A DNA stretch of 64,000 nucleotides from JAAOZP01 sp038848185 (GCA_038848185.1 JAWCNV010000006.1:31199-95198), one strand, 5' to 3'; numbered from the stretch's first letter, positions 25,019-33,381 are shown. Notes: generated from the sequence alone by a model not told the origin. Program-made: numbers and translations.

Positions 25019-26259
25019 GTTAATGATGGTCTCGCCCCTAGTGTAAGAGGGATGTTCATAACTTTATTGTTTCTAACTATTGTCAATATAACAGTTTGGC
25101 CCGGTAAAGTATATTCCTCGAGAAAAGAGAAGAGGTCATCACCATTAGAAATCTTTGTGCCGTTTATCGCTATCAGGACGTCTCCGCCTATGATGAACCT
25201 GCTTCCCTTAATCAGAACTTGCCTACTTCCGCCTTGTAAGCCTGCCTTGGAAGCTGGCCCGTTGGGAGTAATGCTTGTTATCAACCAGCCGTACGTTATG
25301 TTCACATTCATAGCTAGAGCCAAGTCATAAGTCATGTCTATACCTGCTACTCCAAGCCAAGGATGCTGATCGTAAGAACCCTTCGTAATTAGAGAATCTA
25401 TTTCACGCAGTATCGTGTTGGAAGGAATAGCGAAGCCCAGTCCCTGCGAGTCGCTCACGATAGCGGTTGTTATTCCAACAACCTCGCCGCGAAGGTTTAG
25501 AAGAGGCCCACCCGAGTTACCTGGGTTTATTGGGGCAGTCGTCTGAATACAGTTGGCTATTGAATATCCTCCGCTAATATCTTCAGAGATTGTTCTGCCG
25601 AGGGCACTAACTATGCCTGAGCTCATTGAGCCTGCAAGCCCATATGGGTTTCCTATTGCCACCACAGCATCACCGACTCTGAGTGTTGACGAACTAACGA
25701 TTTTAAGAGGCTTGAATTCATTGATGGAAGCATTCACCGAAAGGACTGCTAAGTCAGCATAGGGGTCAGCACCCTTGACAACAGCAGGATAAGTGTTTCC
25801 GCCCCTAAATCTTACAGTAATATCGCGCGCATTATATACAACATGGTAGTTCGTCACAACCACAAACTGGTCTCCAAACCTGTAAATGAAGCCTGAGCCC
25901 TGAGTACTACTATAGTATGTCCGGTAGAAAATATCGTATTGCACAACGGTTCCGGTTATCAGGACAACGGAGTCTCTCACATTTTCGTAAAGCTCAGATA
26001 GGGAGAAATTCCCCTCTGAAGCATAGATAGTCACTACGCTCGACGAGTTCTGTGTCAATTGGAGAGTTGAAACACGGGTCTCAAGGGTTGAAAGCCTGTT
26101 TTGAAGATCATCCATTCTGCTTAGGATAGTTAGAATGCCGATGGAGTAACCTACCAGTGCCCCTATCAAAATCCCTATTAGAATAAGGGTTGTTGCTGAA
26201 GACTTAGGAGAGGTTTTCGTCTCAGGCTCATACAATGAGAAGCTTCTGGTCAGTCTCAT
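25015..26259 (-). CDS. HtrA/DegP-like membrane-anchored serine protease with PDZ domain
   Basis: This 414-residue protein has an N-terminal membrane anchor (about 21-46), a short coiled coil (SRMDDLQNRLSTLETRVST), a trypsin-like domain with triad H139 (VTNYHVVYN), D169 (YADLAVL) and S249 (PGNSGGPLL), and a C-terminal PDZ domain (about 300-405, PASKAGLQGG). The protease domain should face outside and degrade or hold misfolded envelope proteins. Operator 5 lies 7 bases before the ATG, which places the gene in the same putative regulon as the repressor and the M48 peptidase that it converges on. Confidence 0.95.
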   Translation of the reverse strand: MRLTRSFSLYEPETKTSPKSSATTLILIGILIGALVGYSIGILTILSRMDDLQNRLSTLETRVSTLQLTQNSSSVVTIYASEGNFSLSELYENVRDSVVLITGTVVQYDIFYRTYYSSTQGSGFIYRFGDQFVVVTNYHVVYNARDITVRFRGGNTYPAVVKGADPYADLAVLSVNASINEFKPLKIVSSSTLRVGDAVVAIGNPYGLAGSMSSGIVSALGRTISEDISGGYSIANCIQTTAPINPGNSGGPLLNLRGEVVGITTAIVSDSQGLGFAIPSNTILREIDSLITKGSYDQHPWLGVAGIDMTYDLALAMNVNITYGWLITSITPNGPASKAGLQGGSRQVLIKGSRFIIGGDVLIAINGTKISNGDDLFSFLEEYTLPGQTVILTIVRNNKVMNIPLTLGARPSLT

Positions 26260-26266
26260 TTTAGGC

Positions 26267-26283
26267 TACTATCACCAATAGTA
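26267..26283 (-). promoter_or_regulatory. BlaI-type operator 5
   Basis: TACTATCACCAATAGTA has perfect 6-bp arms and a 5-base spacer in a 17-bp frame. It lies between a TATA-like CTTATTAAC on the minus strand (about 26288-26297) and the ATG of the HtrA-like protease at 26259. Confidence 0.65.
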
Positions 26284-26352
26284 ACATGTTAATAAGCGTT
26301 GCTGACATTTATACTAAGAAAAAATCTCGATTAGCTTCCAAAAAGTGAATTA

Positions 26353-26426
26353 TGCGGCGTCCGGGATTTGAACCCGGGTTACCAGCGTGGCAGGCTGATG
26401 TCCTAGCCAGACTAGACGAACGCCGC
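26353..26426 (-). tRNA. tRNA-Gly(GCC)
   Basis: On the minus strand the acceptor GCGGCGT pairs with ACGCCGC and the discriminator is A. The D arm is GTC/GAC, the anticodon arm TCAGC-CTGCCAC-GCTGG gives anticodon GCC, and the T arm is CCGGG-TTCAAAT-CCCGG. It has no intron. Confidence 0.96.
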
Positions 26427-26499
26427 GAGTAACTAAGGTAAATATAGAGGACGGATAAAAAGTTTTATTTAGCAGACTGAAGGAAAGTGTCTGAGATAC

Positions 26500-27237
26500 T
26501 TATGGGGCTGTTAACGTTTCTATGAATTCCTCCAGAGGGGTTCCGTTTACCTTTGCGTATTCTGTGCGGGTTAATATTGCTGCTTGCTCTATTCTTTGTT
26601 GCTCTGGTATTCCATATTTCTCTAATAGTTTCAGCCCTGGTGCTTCATACATCATCGAGTACACTTTGCTATCTACGACTTCGAACCTGCCGAATGGCCC
26701 AAGATAAGAGTATGTTGACGGATAGTCTTCATCCTTGCTCTTATGGAGGAAGAGTATGACTCTCTCGCCTGCTTCAAGAGGCGGGTCTTCCAGAATAATG
26801 TAGACTATTCCCTTCTCCGCATCTATACCAACACCGCCTTGGATTATAGTAACTGTCTTGCTGAATAATTCTCCCTTGATAACCTGCTCTACTTCTAGAA
26901 CTGGAAACGTGAAAAAGTGTTTTGACACCGTAGGCCCAGCGGATTCGGAATCTTCTAAGGTTACCCATGTTCCGTTCCTCAGCTCCCGATACTTAGAATC
27001 ATTGTCAACACTTACAACCTTTCCCAGTACTACTAGGTCAGCATCCTCATAGGCCTTCCTGTACGACCTGTAGGTAATAGCGTAGGATACGGAACCTATC
27101 ATAACCTTCAGACCCTTTTGTTCCGTTAAGTTATTAGTTAAGAAAGGTACGATTCCCAAAACCATCCCAGTCAAGAGTAATGTTGCAAGAGATAAATACA
27201 GTGTCAGCCGTCCTACATGTGAAGATTTTTCACCCAT
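26500..27237 (-). CDS. Secreted protein of unknown function (copy A of a duplicated module)
   Basis: This protein of about 245 residues has an N-terminal signal/anchor (LTLYLSLATLLLTGMVLGIV) and a beta-rich domain with ADLVVLGKVVSV, GELFSKTVTIIQGG, DPPLEAGERVILFLHKS and a C-terminal helical tail EEFIETLTAP. I do not recognise a named family; the pattern of a metal-dependent or OB-like extracellular domain is only a guess. The start at 27237 is supported by a strong purine-rich GGAGGGGGAT 6 bases upstream, which also forms the end of the protease gene. It follows the matrixin-like gene by 4 bases. A paralogue with a broken frame lies at 31.5-32.3 kb. Confidence 0.75.
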   Translation of the reverse strand: MGEKSSHVGRLTLYLSLATLLLTGMVLGIVPFLTNNLTEQKGLKVMIGSVSYAITYRSYRKAYEDADLVVLGKVVSVDNDSKYRELRNGTWVTLEDSESAGPTVSKHFFTFPVLEVEQVIKGELFSKTVTIIQGGVGIDAEKGIVYIILEDPPLEAGERVILFLHKSKDEDYPSTYSYLGPFGRFEVVDSKVYSMMYEAPGLKLLEKYGIPEQQRIEQAAILTRTEYAKVNGTPLEEFIETLTAP

Positions 27238-27241
27238 AGAT

Positions 27242-27838
27242 TTATCCCCCTCCGTAAAGAGCATTTATTCCATTAACTTCATCTTGAGTTGGTTTATAAA
27301 TACCGTAAACATCATACCTCTCGCTTGTATCTGGATTCATTAGGACTGGGGCAAAAAACATATGGGCCAAGCCTAGACTGTGCCCAAACTCATGCCCGAT
27401 AACAGATCTTATCTTATTCCTAGGATAGTTTTGGGTGTAATAGTTGTTTAACGAGATATTTACATACTCGAAGTAGCCATCTCCATTATAGTCATAGGGA
27501 TATGTCATTCCATCCCACCATTGAGAAGGATAGTAAACGTTTTTTACATATACGTGTTGGGGAGGATACCAATAGTCGTGGAACCGGGGTCTTACCCCGG
27601 ATGGGAGATTAATATTGTTCCAGTCGTTTGCCGCATCACGTGTAGCGTAGAAGTCATCAGGATCTGCGCATAGGTTTATGTACCATAGGTCAGGGTAGGG
27701 AGGCTTCTTCCATTTTAGACCCCAAAGTAGGTAACCATAAACGTGTTCCACCACGGCAAAGAGAGTCGTGGAGGCAAATATGCAAAGGATGCAGGCAACA
27801 AGCAAAATTCTATTTCTCATTTTCACCCACGTTTCCAA
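27242..27838 (-). CDS. Secreted matrixin-like zinc metalloprotease
   Basis: This 198-residue protein has a signal peptide (NRILLVACILCIFASTTLFA) and a compact metzincin catalytic domain. The zinc motif is HEFGHSLGLAH and the Met-turn is VLMNPD, both in the order typical of matrixins (M10). No pro-peptide cysteine switch is obvious. It should digest extracellular protein. The companion secreted protein is encoded 4 bases downstream. ATG 27838 or ATG 27820 could be the start; both keep the signal peptide. A TATA-like TTTAAAT (about 27857-27863) suits either. In the duplicated module the protease gene has been deleted. Confidence 0.88.
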   Translation of the reverse strand: METWVKMRNRILLVACILCIFASTTLFAVVEHVYGYLLWGLKWKKPPYPDLWYINLCADPDDFYATRDAANDWNNINLPSGVRPRFHDYWYPPQHVYVKNVYYPSQWWDGMTYPYDYNGDGYFEYVNISLNNYYTQNYPRNKIRSVIGHEFGHSLGLAHMFFAPVLMNPDTSERYDVYGIYKPTQDEVNGINALYGGG

Positions 27839-27878
27839 CTATCCGCATAAGATTCATTTAAATCTACACTTTAGAACG

Positions 27879-27919
27879 TTTCAGAAACAATTTGCAACTA
27901 TTCAGAAATGATTCTGAAA
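27879..27919 (-). promoter_or_regulatory. TTTCAGAA repeat cluster upstream of the matrixin gene
   Basis: Three related elements, TTTCAGAA (27879), TTCAGAAA (27901) and TTCTGAAA (27912), form inverted and direct repeats 15-60 bases upstream of the presumed TATA box of the matrixin gene. The outer pair is conserved at 32366-32396 in the decayed copy, which suggests an activator site rather than chance. Confidence 0.45.
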
Positions 27920-28054
27920 GATATGTTTAAATATAGCTCGTCTAAATACTAAATTTAATCTGGCTTTAGTCGAATTGTTTTCCGGGTTTAAAACCGGGTT
28001 CTTCCATCTCGCTCCAGCTCCGCCTCCGCCGAAGCCTCCACCTCCTCCTCAGGA

Positions 28055-28093
28055 TTGTAAGGGCAGTATCCTAACCACACTAGACTCGGCCCT
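28055..28093 (-). ncRNA. tRNA-Val(UAC) 5'-half-like sequence
   Basis: Read on the minus strand, GGGCCGA is followed by GTCTAGTGTGGTTAGGAT (a D arm with the normal GG and A positions) and CTGCC-CTTACAA, an anticodon 5' stem and loop with anticodon UAC. The order matches the first 38 positions of an archaeal tRNA-Val, but the two linker bases 8-9 are missing and no matching 3' half follows. Instead a purine-rich run of about 45 bases comes next. It could be a split-tRNA 5' half, a tRNA relic or a chance match. Confidence 0.3.
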
Positions 28094-28266
28094 TATTTGA
28101 TTAACTTCCGTAATAATTCCTTATTATGTTTTTCCTTCTCGAGCCCTCTTTACTTTATTTCAATCGGTGTCTTAAAGAATTAGTTTAAAAGCGTAAGCGG
28201 TACCACAATTTGCTAATAATTTTAATCAAGACAATGCTTATAAGAACAGTGTGGGAGCATGTTACT

Positions 28267-28542
28267 ATGGCTGATCAAATACATTGTGCACATATTCTGG
28301 TTAAGACGGAGCATGAGGCTAGGGAGATTCTTGAGCAGTTGAAGAAGGGCGCGAGCTTTTCTAAACTGGCTGCGGATAAATCGTTATGCCCGTCTAAGAA
28401 GAGGGGCGGAGACTTAGGAACCTTTGGAAGGGGGCGGATGGTGCGGGAGTTTGAAACAGCTGCCTTCGCGTTGAAGAAAGGCGAGGTTTCTCAGCCTGTT
28501 AAGACACAGTTCGGCTGGCACATAATTAAAAGGCTTGAGTAG
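28267..28542 (+). CDS. Parvulin-type peptidyl-prolyl isomerase
   Basis: This 91-residue single-domain parvulin begins MADQIHCAHILVKTEHEA. The family motifs are all present: AHILVK, LKKGASFSKLAADKS, GGDLGTFGRGRMVREFE and TQFGWHIIKRLE. It speeds cis-trans isomerisation of proline bonds and has no signal peptide, so it should act in the cytoplasm. The ATG at 28267 is chosen because the family begins with this sequence; a longer frame upstream adds 19 unlikely residues. It is a single gene with its own promoter region. Confidence 0.95.
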   Translation: MADQIHCAHILVKTEHEAREILEQLKKGASFSKLAADKSLCPSKKRGGDLGTFGRGRMVREFETAAFALKKGEVSQPVKTQFGWHIIKRLE

Positions 28543-28643
28543 GGCACAGTAAAACTATAGCTTAATAAAAACCCTTTTTTATCATGGTGCTGTGAAAACC
28601 TTGGTTTAGACTTATATAGGGGATTGTTTAGCTCACCACTTTA

Positions 28644-29207
28644 ATGGATCTGACGCCGCTCATCGCCTCATTTCTGCTAGTGGCGGTTGCGGAGCTGGGT
28701 GATAAGACTCAGCTTACAGTTATAACCCTGTCATCCTGTTCTAATGCTATCCTTGTTTTCACCGGAGCGATGCTGGCTTTCATGCTGGTCGCGGGGATAG
28801 GTGTGGCTGTTGGAGATGTCTTGAACCTAGTGATACCCCTGCCAGCAATACGTGTTGCGTCAGCACTCCTATTCTTAGCTTACGGTGTTTACATGCTTCT
28901 ATCTAGAAAAAGCGAGGAACCTGTTGAGAAATCTAATACTGGGTGTGTAGCTTTATCCGCCTTCTCGATGATCACGCTGATGGAACTTGGAGACAAGACT
29001 CAGCTGGCGGTGATAGCTCTCGCAGCAGAATATGGCATTCCTATCCTAGTTTATGCAGGTGTGATTGCAGCTTTCACCCTAGTAACGGGGTTGGGGGTTT
29101 TAATCGGCAGGACAATTATAAGACTTATACCCCTGAAGTACATTAAGCTTGGAAGTGGCATAGTCTTCCTATTATTCGGAATCATTTTCCTGATAAACGT
29201 GATATAA
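28644..29207 (+). CDS. UPF0016/Gdt1 (TMEM165) family cation transporter
   Basis: This 187-residue membrane protein has six membrane segments built from two related halves, each carrying the family signature: VAELGDKTQLTVI (about residue 19) and LMELGDKTQLAVI (about residue 114). Family members exchange calcium or manganese ions for protons. The internal duplication is normal for the family. The gene follows parvulin by about 100 bases with its own AT-rich upstream region, and no functional link to its neighbours is visible. Confidence 0.93.
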   Translation: MDLTPLIASFLLVAVAELGDKTQLTVITLSSCSNAILVFTGAMLAFMLVAGIGVAVGDVLNLVIPLPAIRVASALLFLAYGVYMLLSRKSEEPVEKSNTGCVALSAFSMITLMELGDKTQLAVIALAAEYGIPILVYAGVIAAFTLVTGLGVLIGRTIIRLIPLKYIKLGSGIVFLLFGIIFLINVI

Positions 29208-29314
29208 GGATCTTTTTATTAGACGATGATTGTTTTTCACTTAAATCAGGTGGTGCTTACAAGAAGAGGATAAACTTATAAACAAATCGCCCATCATACT
29301 TTTCGTGAAATAGA

Positions 29315-31483
29315 ATGGTTGAGCAAATTTTTCCTTTTGGAGCAACTTACATAGCTGGTGGAGATTTTCCTCCTAAGGAAGATGTGAAGAAAGACTTGAA
29401 GAAGATGAAAGACTTAGGATTCACTGTCTTTAGAACATGGGTTTCTAGGTCGTCTATAGAAAAGAGACCGGGAGTATATGATTTTTCTGAAATCGAAGAA
29501 TTTTTGAACGTTGCAAATGATGTTGGAATCAAGTGTGCCCTTACTGTAGACGCAGGACTTCCGCCAGACATTACGCGTGAAGAGATTGGTGAAGGTATAA
29601 TAGGTATTGGCACAAAGATTGGTAAGCCTTACCCGCATTTTCAACCGTGTTTCGATAACCCGCATGTCCGGAGGGGGACGGCTGAATACTTAATCGCTTT
29701 ATCTTCCCATTTTAAAAATCATCCAGCCCTTTACTGCTGGATCTCTTGGAACGAGCCTCATATAACATATGGTGACATAGCGTGTTATTGCGACTATTCT
29801 GTAGAGAAATTTAGAAAATGGTTGAATACTAAATATGGAGGGCTCGGGGGCCTGAATGCAGCTTGGAATGAAGGATTCAAGAGTTTTTCAGAGGTTTATC
29901 CCCCAAATAGACCTTTAAGATATTGGGGGAAATATAGACTTTGGCTAGATTGGAGGTCTTTTTGCGATGACAATTTAGCTGAGTGGGTAGGATTCGTGTC
30001 GAATGCTTTGAAAAAGGGAGATCCTAATCATCCAACGCATACAAACCTTCTTTTCCACCAAATCCTATATAATCAACCTGCAGTAGGCGCCGATACCTGG
30101 AAGATGGCGAAAGTTGTCGATACATTAGGCGTTTCAATCTATTTATGGACCCAAGGCGGTGGCGATTTCCCGTGGTGCTTCTCTCAAATCATCGACACAG
30201 TACGTTCAGCGGCAGAATCTGAAGGAAAAGAAGCATGGGTAACCGAGTTACAGGGTGGGCCAACTATTTGGGCACACTCGAAATCCGTCACGCCTTCTCC
30301 AAAACAGATAGAGCTTTGGGCTTGGCAAACAGTAGCCAGAGGAGGAAAAGGATTGATATACTGGCTCTGGAGGCCGAGAATAGGGAGTGTGCATTCCGGC
30401 TGGGAAAACAATGAGTTCGGCTTAGTGTCGAAAAATGGAGAGTTGAGGCCTCGAGCTGAAGCTGCAGGCAAGGTGTGCAGAATAATAACAGCGAATACTG
30501 ATCTTTTCTTAAACGCTCGTCCAAATGCGAAAGTTGCCATCCTTCAATCACAGACATGCAAGAATGCAGCAGCTTCTGAAATACCAGATGAAACAATGTT
30601 CCACCCGTACGAGGGGCAAAGGAGATATTATACTCAGTCGCAACTCGGCGCCTATAAAATGCTCTGGGAGGAAAAGATTCCTTGCGATTTTATTAATCCA
30701 CCGTCAATCGCGGCAGGAATGTTGAACAGATACAAAGTGCTCATTATGCCATTTACATACATGTTAGACGAGTCCTCGGCAAACGCCATAAAGCATTTCG
30801 TTCAAAAAGGCGGTTGTGTTATAGCTGATTTCGGTTGCGCTATGAAGGATGAATATGGAGCGGTTCATCTAACATCGCCGGGTTTCGGTCTCGATGAAGT
30901 TTTTGGAGCTTATTCTTATGATATAGAAACCCCGGATGATGATGAATTCCTCAGGGTGGAAGCTAAATCTGAAACAGAAGAGTCTGTTTTTGAGGCTAAC
31001 TTACCTCTTTACGCGTTTCGTGAAATTCTGGAACCATATGTTAAAGCAGAGGTGGTTGGAGAATTTATCAACGGTGAACCAGCAATCATTGAAAACCGTT
31101 TCGGAGAAGGAAAAACGATTCTTGTTGGAACACTCATGTTCCAGTCTTACCTTTTGAAAGAAGGAGGATGGAGAATGTTTGTTAAAAAACTTCTTCATAG
31201 CAGAGGGGTAAAAAGTCCAGTAGATATTGAAAATGTCCCTTCCAAGCTTTGGCGCAATATTGAGGTTGGAGTTCTAGAACACGAATATGAGGAAATAAAA
31301 ATCATTGTGTTGCTGAACCATAACAGAGAAGACTTAGCTTTAAATGTTAGAATGCGAGATATTTACTCTGTTACTGATCTAGAAACGGGAAATAAGCTAC
31401 CTCTAGAAAAAACAGATAGAGATGCATGCTTAAAGATGATTATTAAGGGAAAAAGCACCAGGGTTCTAAAAGCCAATAAATAG
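29315..31483 (+). CDS. GH42 family beta-galactosidase
   Basis: This 722-residue enzyme has a catalytic TIM barrel (about 1-390), a trimerisation domain of Rossmann-like fold (about 400-610, IMPFTYMLDESSANAI) and a small C-terminal beta domain. The acid/base Glu is E147 in WISWNEPH and the nucleophile is E311 in WVTELQGG, as expected for clan GH-A. There is no signal peptide, so it is cytoplasmic and would hydrolyse beta-galactosides taken up by the cell. A TATA-like AACTTATAAAC lies about 35 bases before the ATG. With GH2, GH10 and GH30 in this window, it supports growth on plant polysaccharide. Confidence 0.93.
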   Translation: MVEQIFPFGATYIAGGDFPPKEDVKKDLKKMKDLGFTVFRTWVSRSSIEKRPGVYDFSEIEEFLNVANDVGIKCALTVDAGLPPDITREEIGEGIIGIGTKIGKPYPHFQPCFDNPHVRRGTAEYLIALSSHFKNHPALYCWISWNEPHITYGDIACYCDYSVEKFRKWLNTKYGGLGGLNAAWNEGFKSFSEVYPPNRPLRYWGKYRLWLDWRSFCDDNLAEWVGFVSNALKKGDPNHPTHTNLLFHQILYNQPAVGADTWKMAKVVDTLGVSIYLWTQGGGDFPWCFSQIIDTVRSAAESEGKEAWVTELQGGPTIWAHSKSVTPSPKQIELWAWQTVARGGKGLIYWLWRPRIGSVHSGWENNEFGLVSKNGELRPRAEAAGKVCRIITANTDLFLNARPNAKVAILQSQTCKNAAASEIPDETMFHPYEGQRRYYTQSQLGAYKMLWEEKIPCDFINPPSIAAGMLNRYKVLIMPFTYMLDESSANAIKHFVQKGGCVIADFGCAMKDEYGAVHLTSPGFGLDEVFGAYSYDIETPDDDEFLRVEAKSETEESVFEANLPLYAFREILEPYVKAEVVGEFINGEPAIIENRFGEGKTILVGTLMFQSYLLKEGGWRMFVKKLLHSRGVKSPVDIENVPSKLWRNIEVGVLEHEYEEIKIIVLLNHNREDLALNVRMRDIYSVTDLETGNKLPLEKTDRDACLKMIIKGKSTRVLKANK

Positions 31484-31553
31484 TTGCTTGAAGGGACATT
31501 AATCCGGATTTAACGAAAAACTCTGATCGGGATATCAAAAGTGCCTGAGGTGC

Positions 31554-32287
31554 TTAGGGTGCAGTTAAAGTTTCTATAAATTCCTCCAGAGGAATTCCAT
31601 TCACGTTTACGTAATCCATACCTGCTAATATTGACGCACTTTCTATTCTCTTCTGCTTCGGTAGCCCATATTTCTCTAATAGTTTCAGCCCGGGTGCTTC
31701 ATGCATCATCGAGTACACTTTGCCATCAACCACTTCAAACCTGCCGAACATGCCAGGGTAACAGTACAGATTATCCGGTGGAGAACCTCCGTTTCCATTG
31801 AGAAAGAGTATGACCCCCTCACCCACTTCAAGAGGCGGATCCTCTATAACAACGCAATATATTCCTTCCTCTTCTATACCACCAGTCTGGCTTAGGGTAA
31901 TTATTCCAGTAGGTGACTCGCCCTTAATAACCAGCTCTACCTTCAGGCGTGAAAGGGTGTATGTAATCACTTCCCACGTAAGAAAGTGCTTCGTGCTTAC
32001 AACCTCAACGCTTATAACTCTGCCTAAAACCACCAGCTCAGCCTCTTTATAGGCATCCTTGTAGGAGTTGTAAGGGAAAAATGCAAATTCATAAATAGCC
32101 ATTGATTCCCCTCTATGTGATCTGTACATCACTATGTGGCTATAGCGGCTTGCATAGACCTTTTGTCCTGTGGGACTAGCGCCCCCAAATAAGAGAACCA
32201 TGATCCCCAGAACCATCCGGTCAAGAGTAACATGATAAGAGCGCTGTATAGTGATATCCGCCCCACATGCAAAGAAGCCTTATCCAT
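31554..32287 (-). pseudogene. Frameshifted copy B of the secreted-protein module
   Basis: This is a paralogue of the gene at 26500-27237, with the same order of motifs (AELVVLGRVISV, DPPLEVGEGVILFLNG and C-terminal EEFIETLTAP). Aligned to copy A, the ancestral start is ATG 32287 (MDKASLHVGRISLYSALIML, signal-like), but one base is missing at about 32218 (CCATCCGGTC against CCATCCCAGTC), which puts the signal peptide out of frame. The remaining open frame from ATG 32216 lacks most of the signal. It may be a true pseudogene or a sequencing error. Confidence 0.7.
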
Positions 32288-32628
32288 ATTTTTACATCCT
32301 CCGTAAAGGATGTTTATTCTACTATTTTTTAGCTGTATGGCTTTTTAAATCTATATTTTAGAACATTTCAGAAACAATTTTAAAATAATTCTGAAAGATG
32401 TGTTTAATTTACTGGTGTTAATCCGGCTTAACCTGAAGGATTTTAGATCGTTGAACGGAAACCTAGTCATTTAAACACCGTGAATTGGCCCCGTACAGGA
32501 AGAACATTGCTTCATCATTGATATTTAAAAACTATTCATTTTATCCCATAACGCTTCAAGAATAGATATGGAAAACATCAAGAGTGATATCCGTTAAAAA
32601 TCTGTGATCTAGAATGCAATATGAGGAC
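32288..32628. other. Scar of a deleted matrixin gene and promoter of copy B
   Basis: In copy A the secreted-protein gene is preceded by the matrixin gene. Here the bases TCCTCCGTAAAGGATGTTTA (32297-32316), which match the very end of that gene, run within about 30 bases into TTTTTAAATCTATATTTTAG, which matches its promoter region. About 560 bases of protease gene are therefore missing. The rest of the stretch holds no gene that I can see. Confidence 0.6.
32366..32396 (-). promoter_or_regulatory. TTTCAGAA inverted repeat upstream of copy B
   Basis: TTTCAGAA (32366-32373) and TTCTGAAA (32389-32396) form 8-bp arms around a 15-base AT-rich spacer. The same pair occurs upstream of the intact matrixin module at 27879-27919. 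Confidence 0.45.
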
Positions 32629-33249
32629 CTATGCTTTCTTCTTAACATATATTTTTCCACCTATCACAGAATTATTCGGTATTAGCACTCTAGTTCCATC
32701 CTCTTTCACAACTATGGTGAAAAGCGTAGCTACGTTTTCTACAACACCATCCTCACCAACTATATTGACAGAATCACCGATTTTGAATGGCCTGACTATG
32801 AGTACGAAAAGCCCGGAAACCGCTTGGCCCAGTACCTGCTGCGTCGCGAAGCCTATAACCATGCCTAGGAAGCCTCCTAAAGCGACACCAGCTGCACCGC
32901 CAGCAACACCGCCCGCAATAGCTGCTGCAAGCCCACCGATGCCAATTATTTTAATCACGTTCCTCACCGCTGCAGCTGTCGGATGAGGATGTCTGACCCT
33001 GAGAGTCCAATAGATGAAGTTGGCTATGCCGCTGACTATGAGATAGCCGAAGGCAAGGGAAAGCAATATGTTAACGTAAACAAGGTAATCCTTTACATTA
33101 ATACCAAACAACATAGGTAATAAATCCACTAGGATGTATTGTATTACAGCAGAAACAACCACGTATAGTACTATATGCATCACAACCTTGACTAAAGTCC
33201 TTGAAGACTCCTTAGCCACCGAAATTTTCTCCCCCTCACTTGAAGCCAT
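32629..33249 (-). CDS. Short MscS-family mechanosensitive channel-like protein
   Basis: This 206-residue protein has three to four membrane segments (about 20-42, 50-78 and 95-130). The third is Gly/Ala-rich as in the MscS pore helix (GGLAAAIAGGVAGGAAG), followed by GFATQQVLGQAVSGLFVLIVRPFKIGD and a beta domain VNIVGEDGVVENV ending near IPNNSVIGGKI. MscS channels open under membrane tension. The usual C-terminal alpha/beta cytoplasmic domain is missing, so this is a minimal form. It stands alone and is transcribed toward copy B of the duplicated module. Confidence 0.85.
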   Translation of the reverse strand: MASSEGEKISVAKESSRTLVKVVMHIVLYVVVSAVIQYILVDLLPMLFGINVKDYLVYVNILLSLAFGYLIVSGIANFIYWTLRVRHPHPTAAAVRNVIKIIGIGGLAAAIAGGVAGGAAGVALGGFLGMVIGFATQQVLGQAVSGLFVLIVRPFKIGDSVNIVGEDGVVENVATLFTIVVKEDGTRVLIPNNSVIGGKIYVKKKA

Positions 33250-33381
33250 TTCCCACCATTATTCTCACGTATAAAACAATTAAATAAAGTTTTGCATCTA
33301 GTAATGTTAATTCAAATCACATTTTACATAAAAACAGAGCCGAGTTGTGCAATAGATAACCTTATCGTCATACTTCTGACT

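Larger units (their letters stand above)
27839..28266. other. Upstream region of the matrixin module and tRNA-half-like sequence
   Basis: This 428-base stretch contains the TTTCAGAA-type elements listed separately (27879-27919), then a segment resembling the 5' half of a tRNA on the minus strand (about 28055-28093) joined to a purine-rich run. The plus strand of that run can be read as a short proline-rich frame (PAPPPPKPPPPP) ending at 28101 with no good start. No other gene is visible before the parvulin gene. Confidence 0.4.

Noticed and set aside
25907..25922. TACTACTATAGTATG-like palindrome resembling the BlaI operators
   Set aside because: It is inside the HtrA protease coding sequence, has a different spacing and is not near a start codon.
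33163..33176. ATAGTACTAT palindrome
   Set aside because: It lies within the MscS-like coding region and lacks the 17-bp geometry of the operators.
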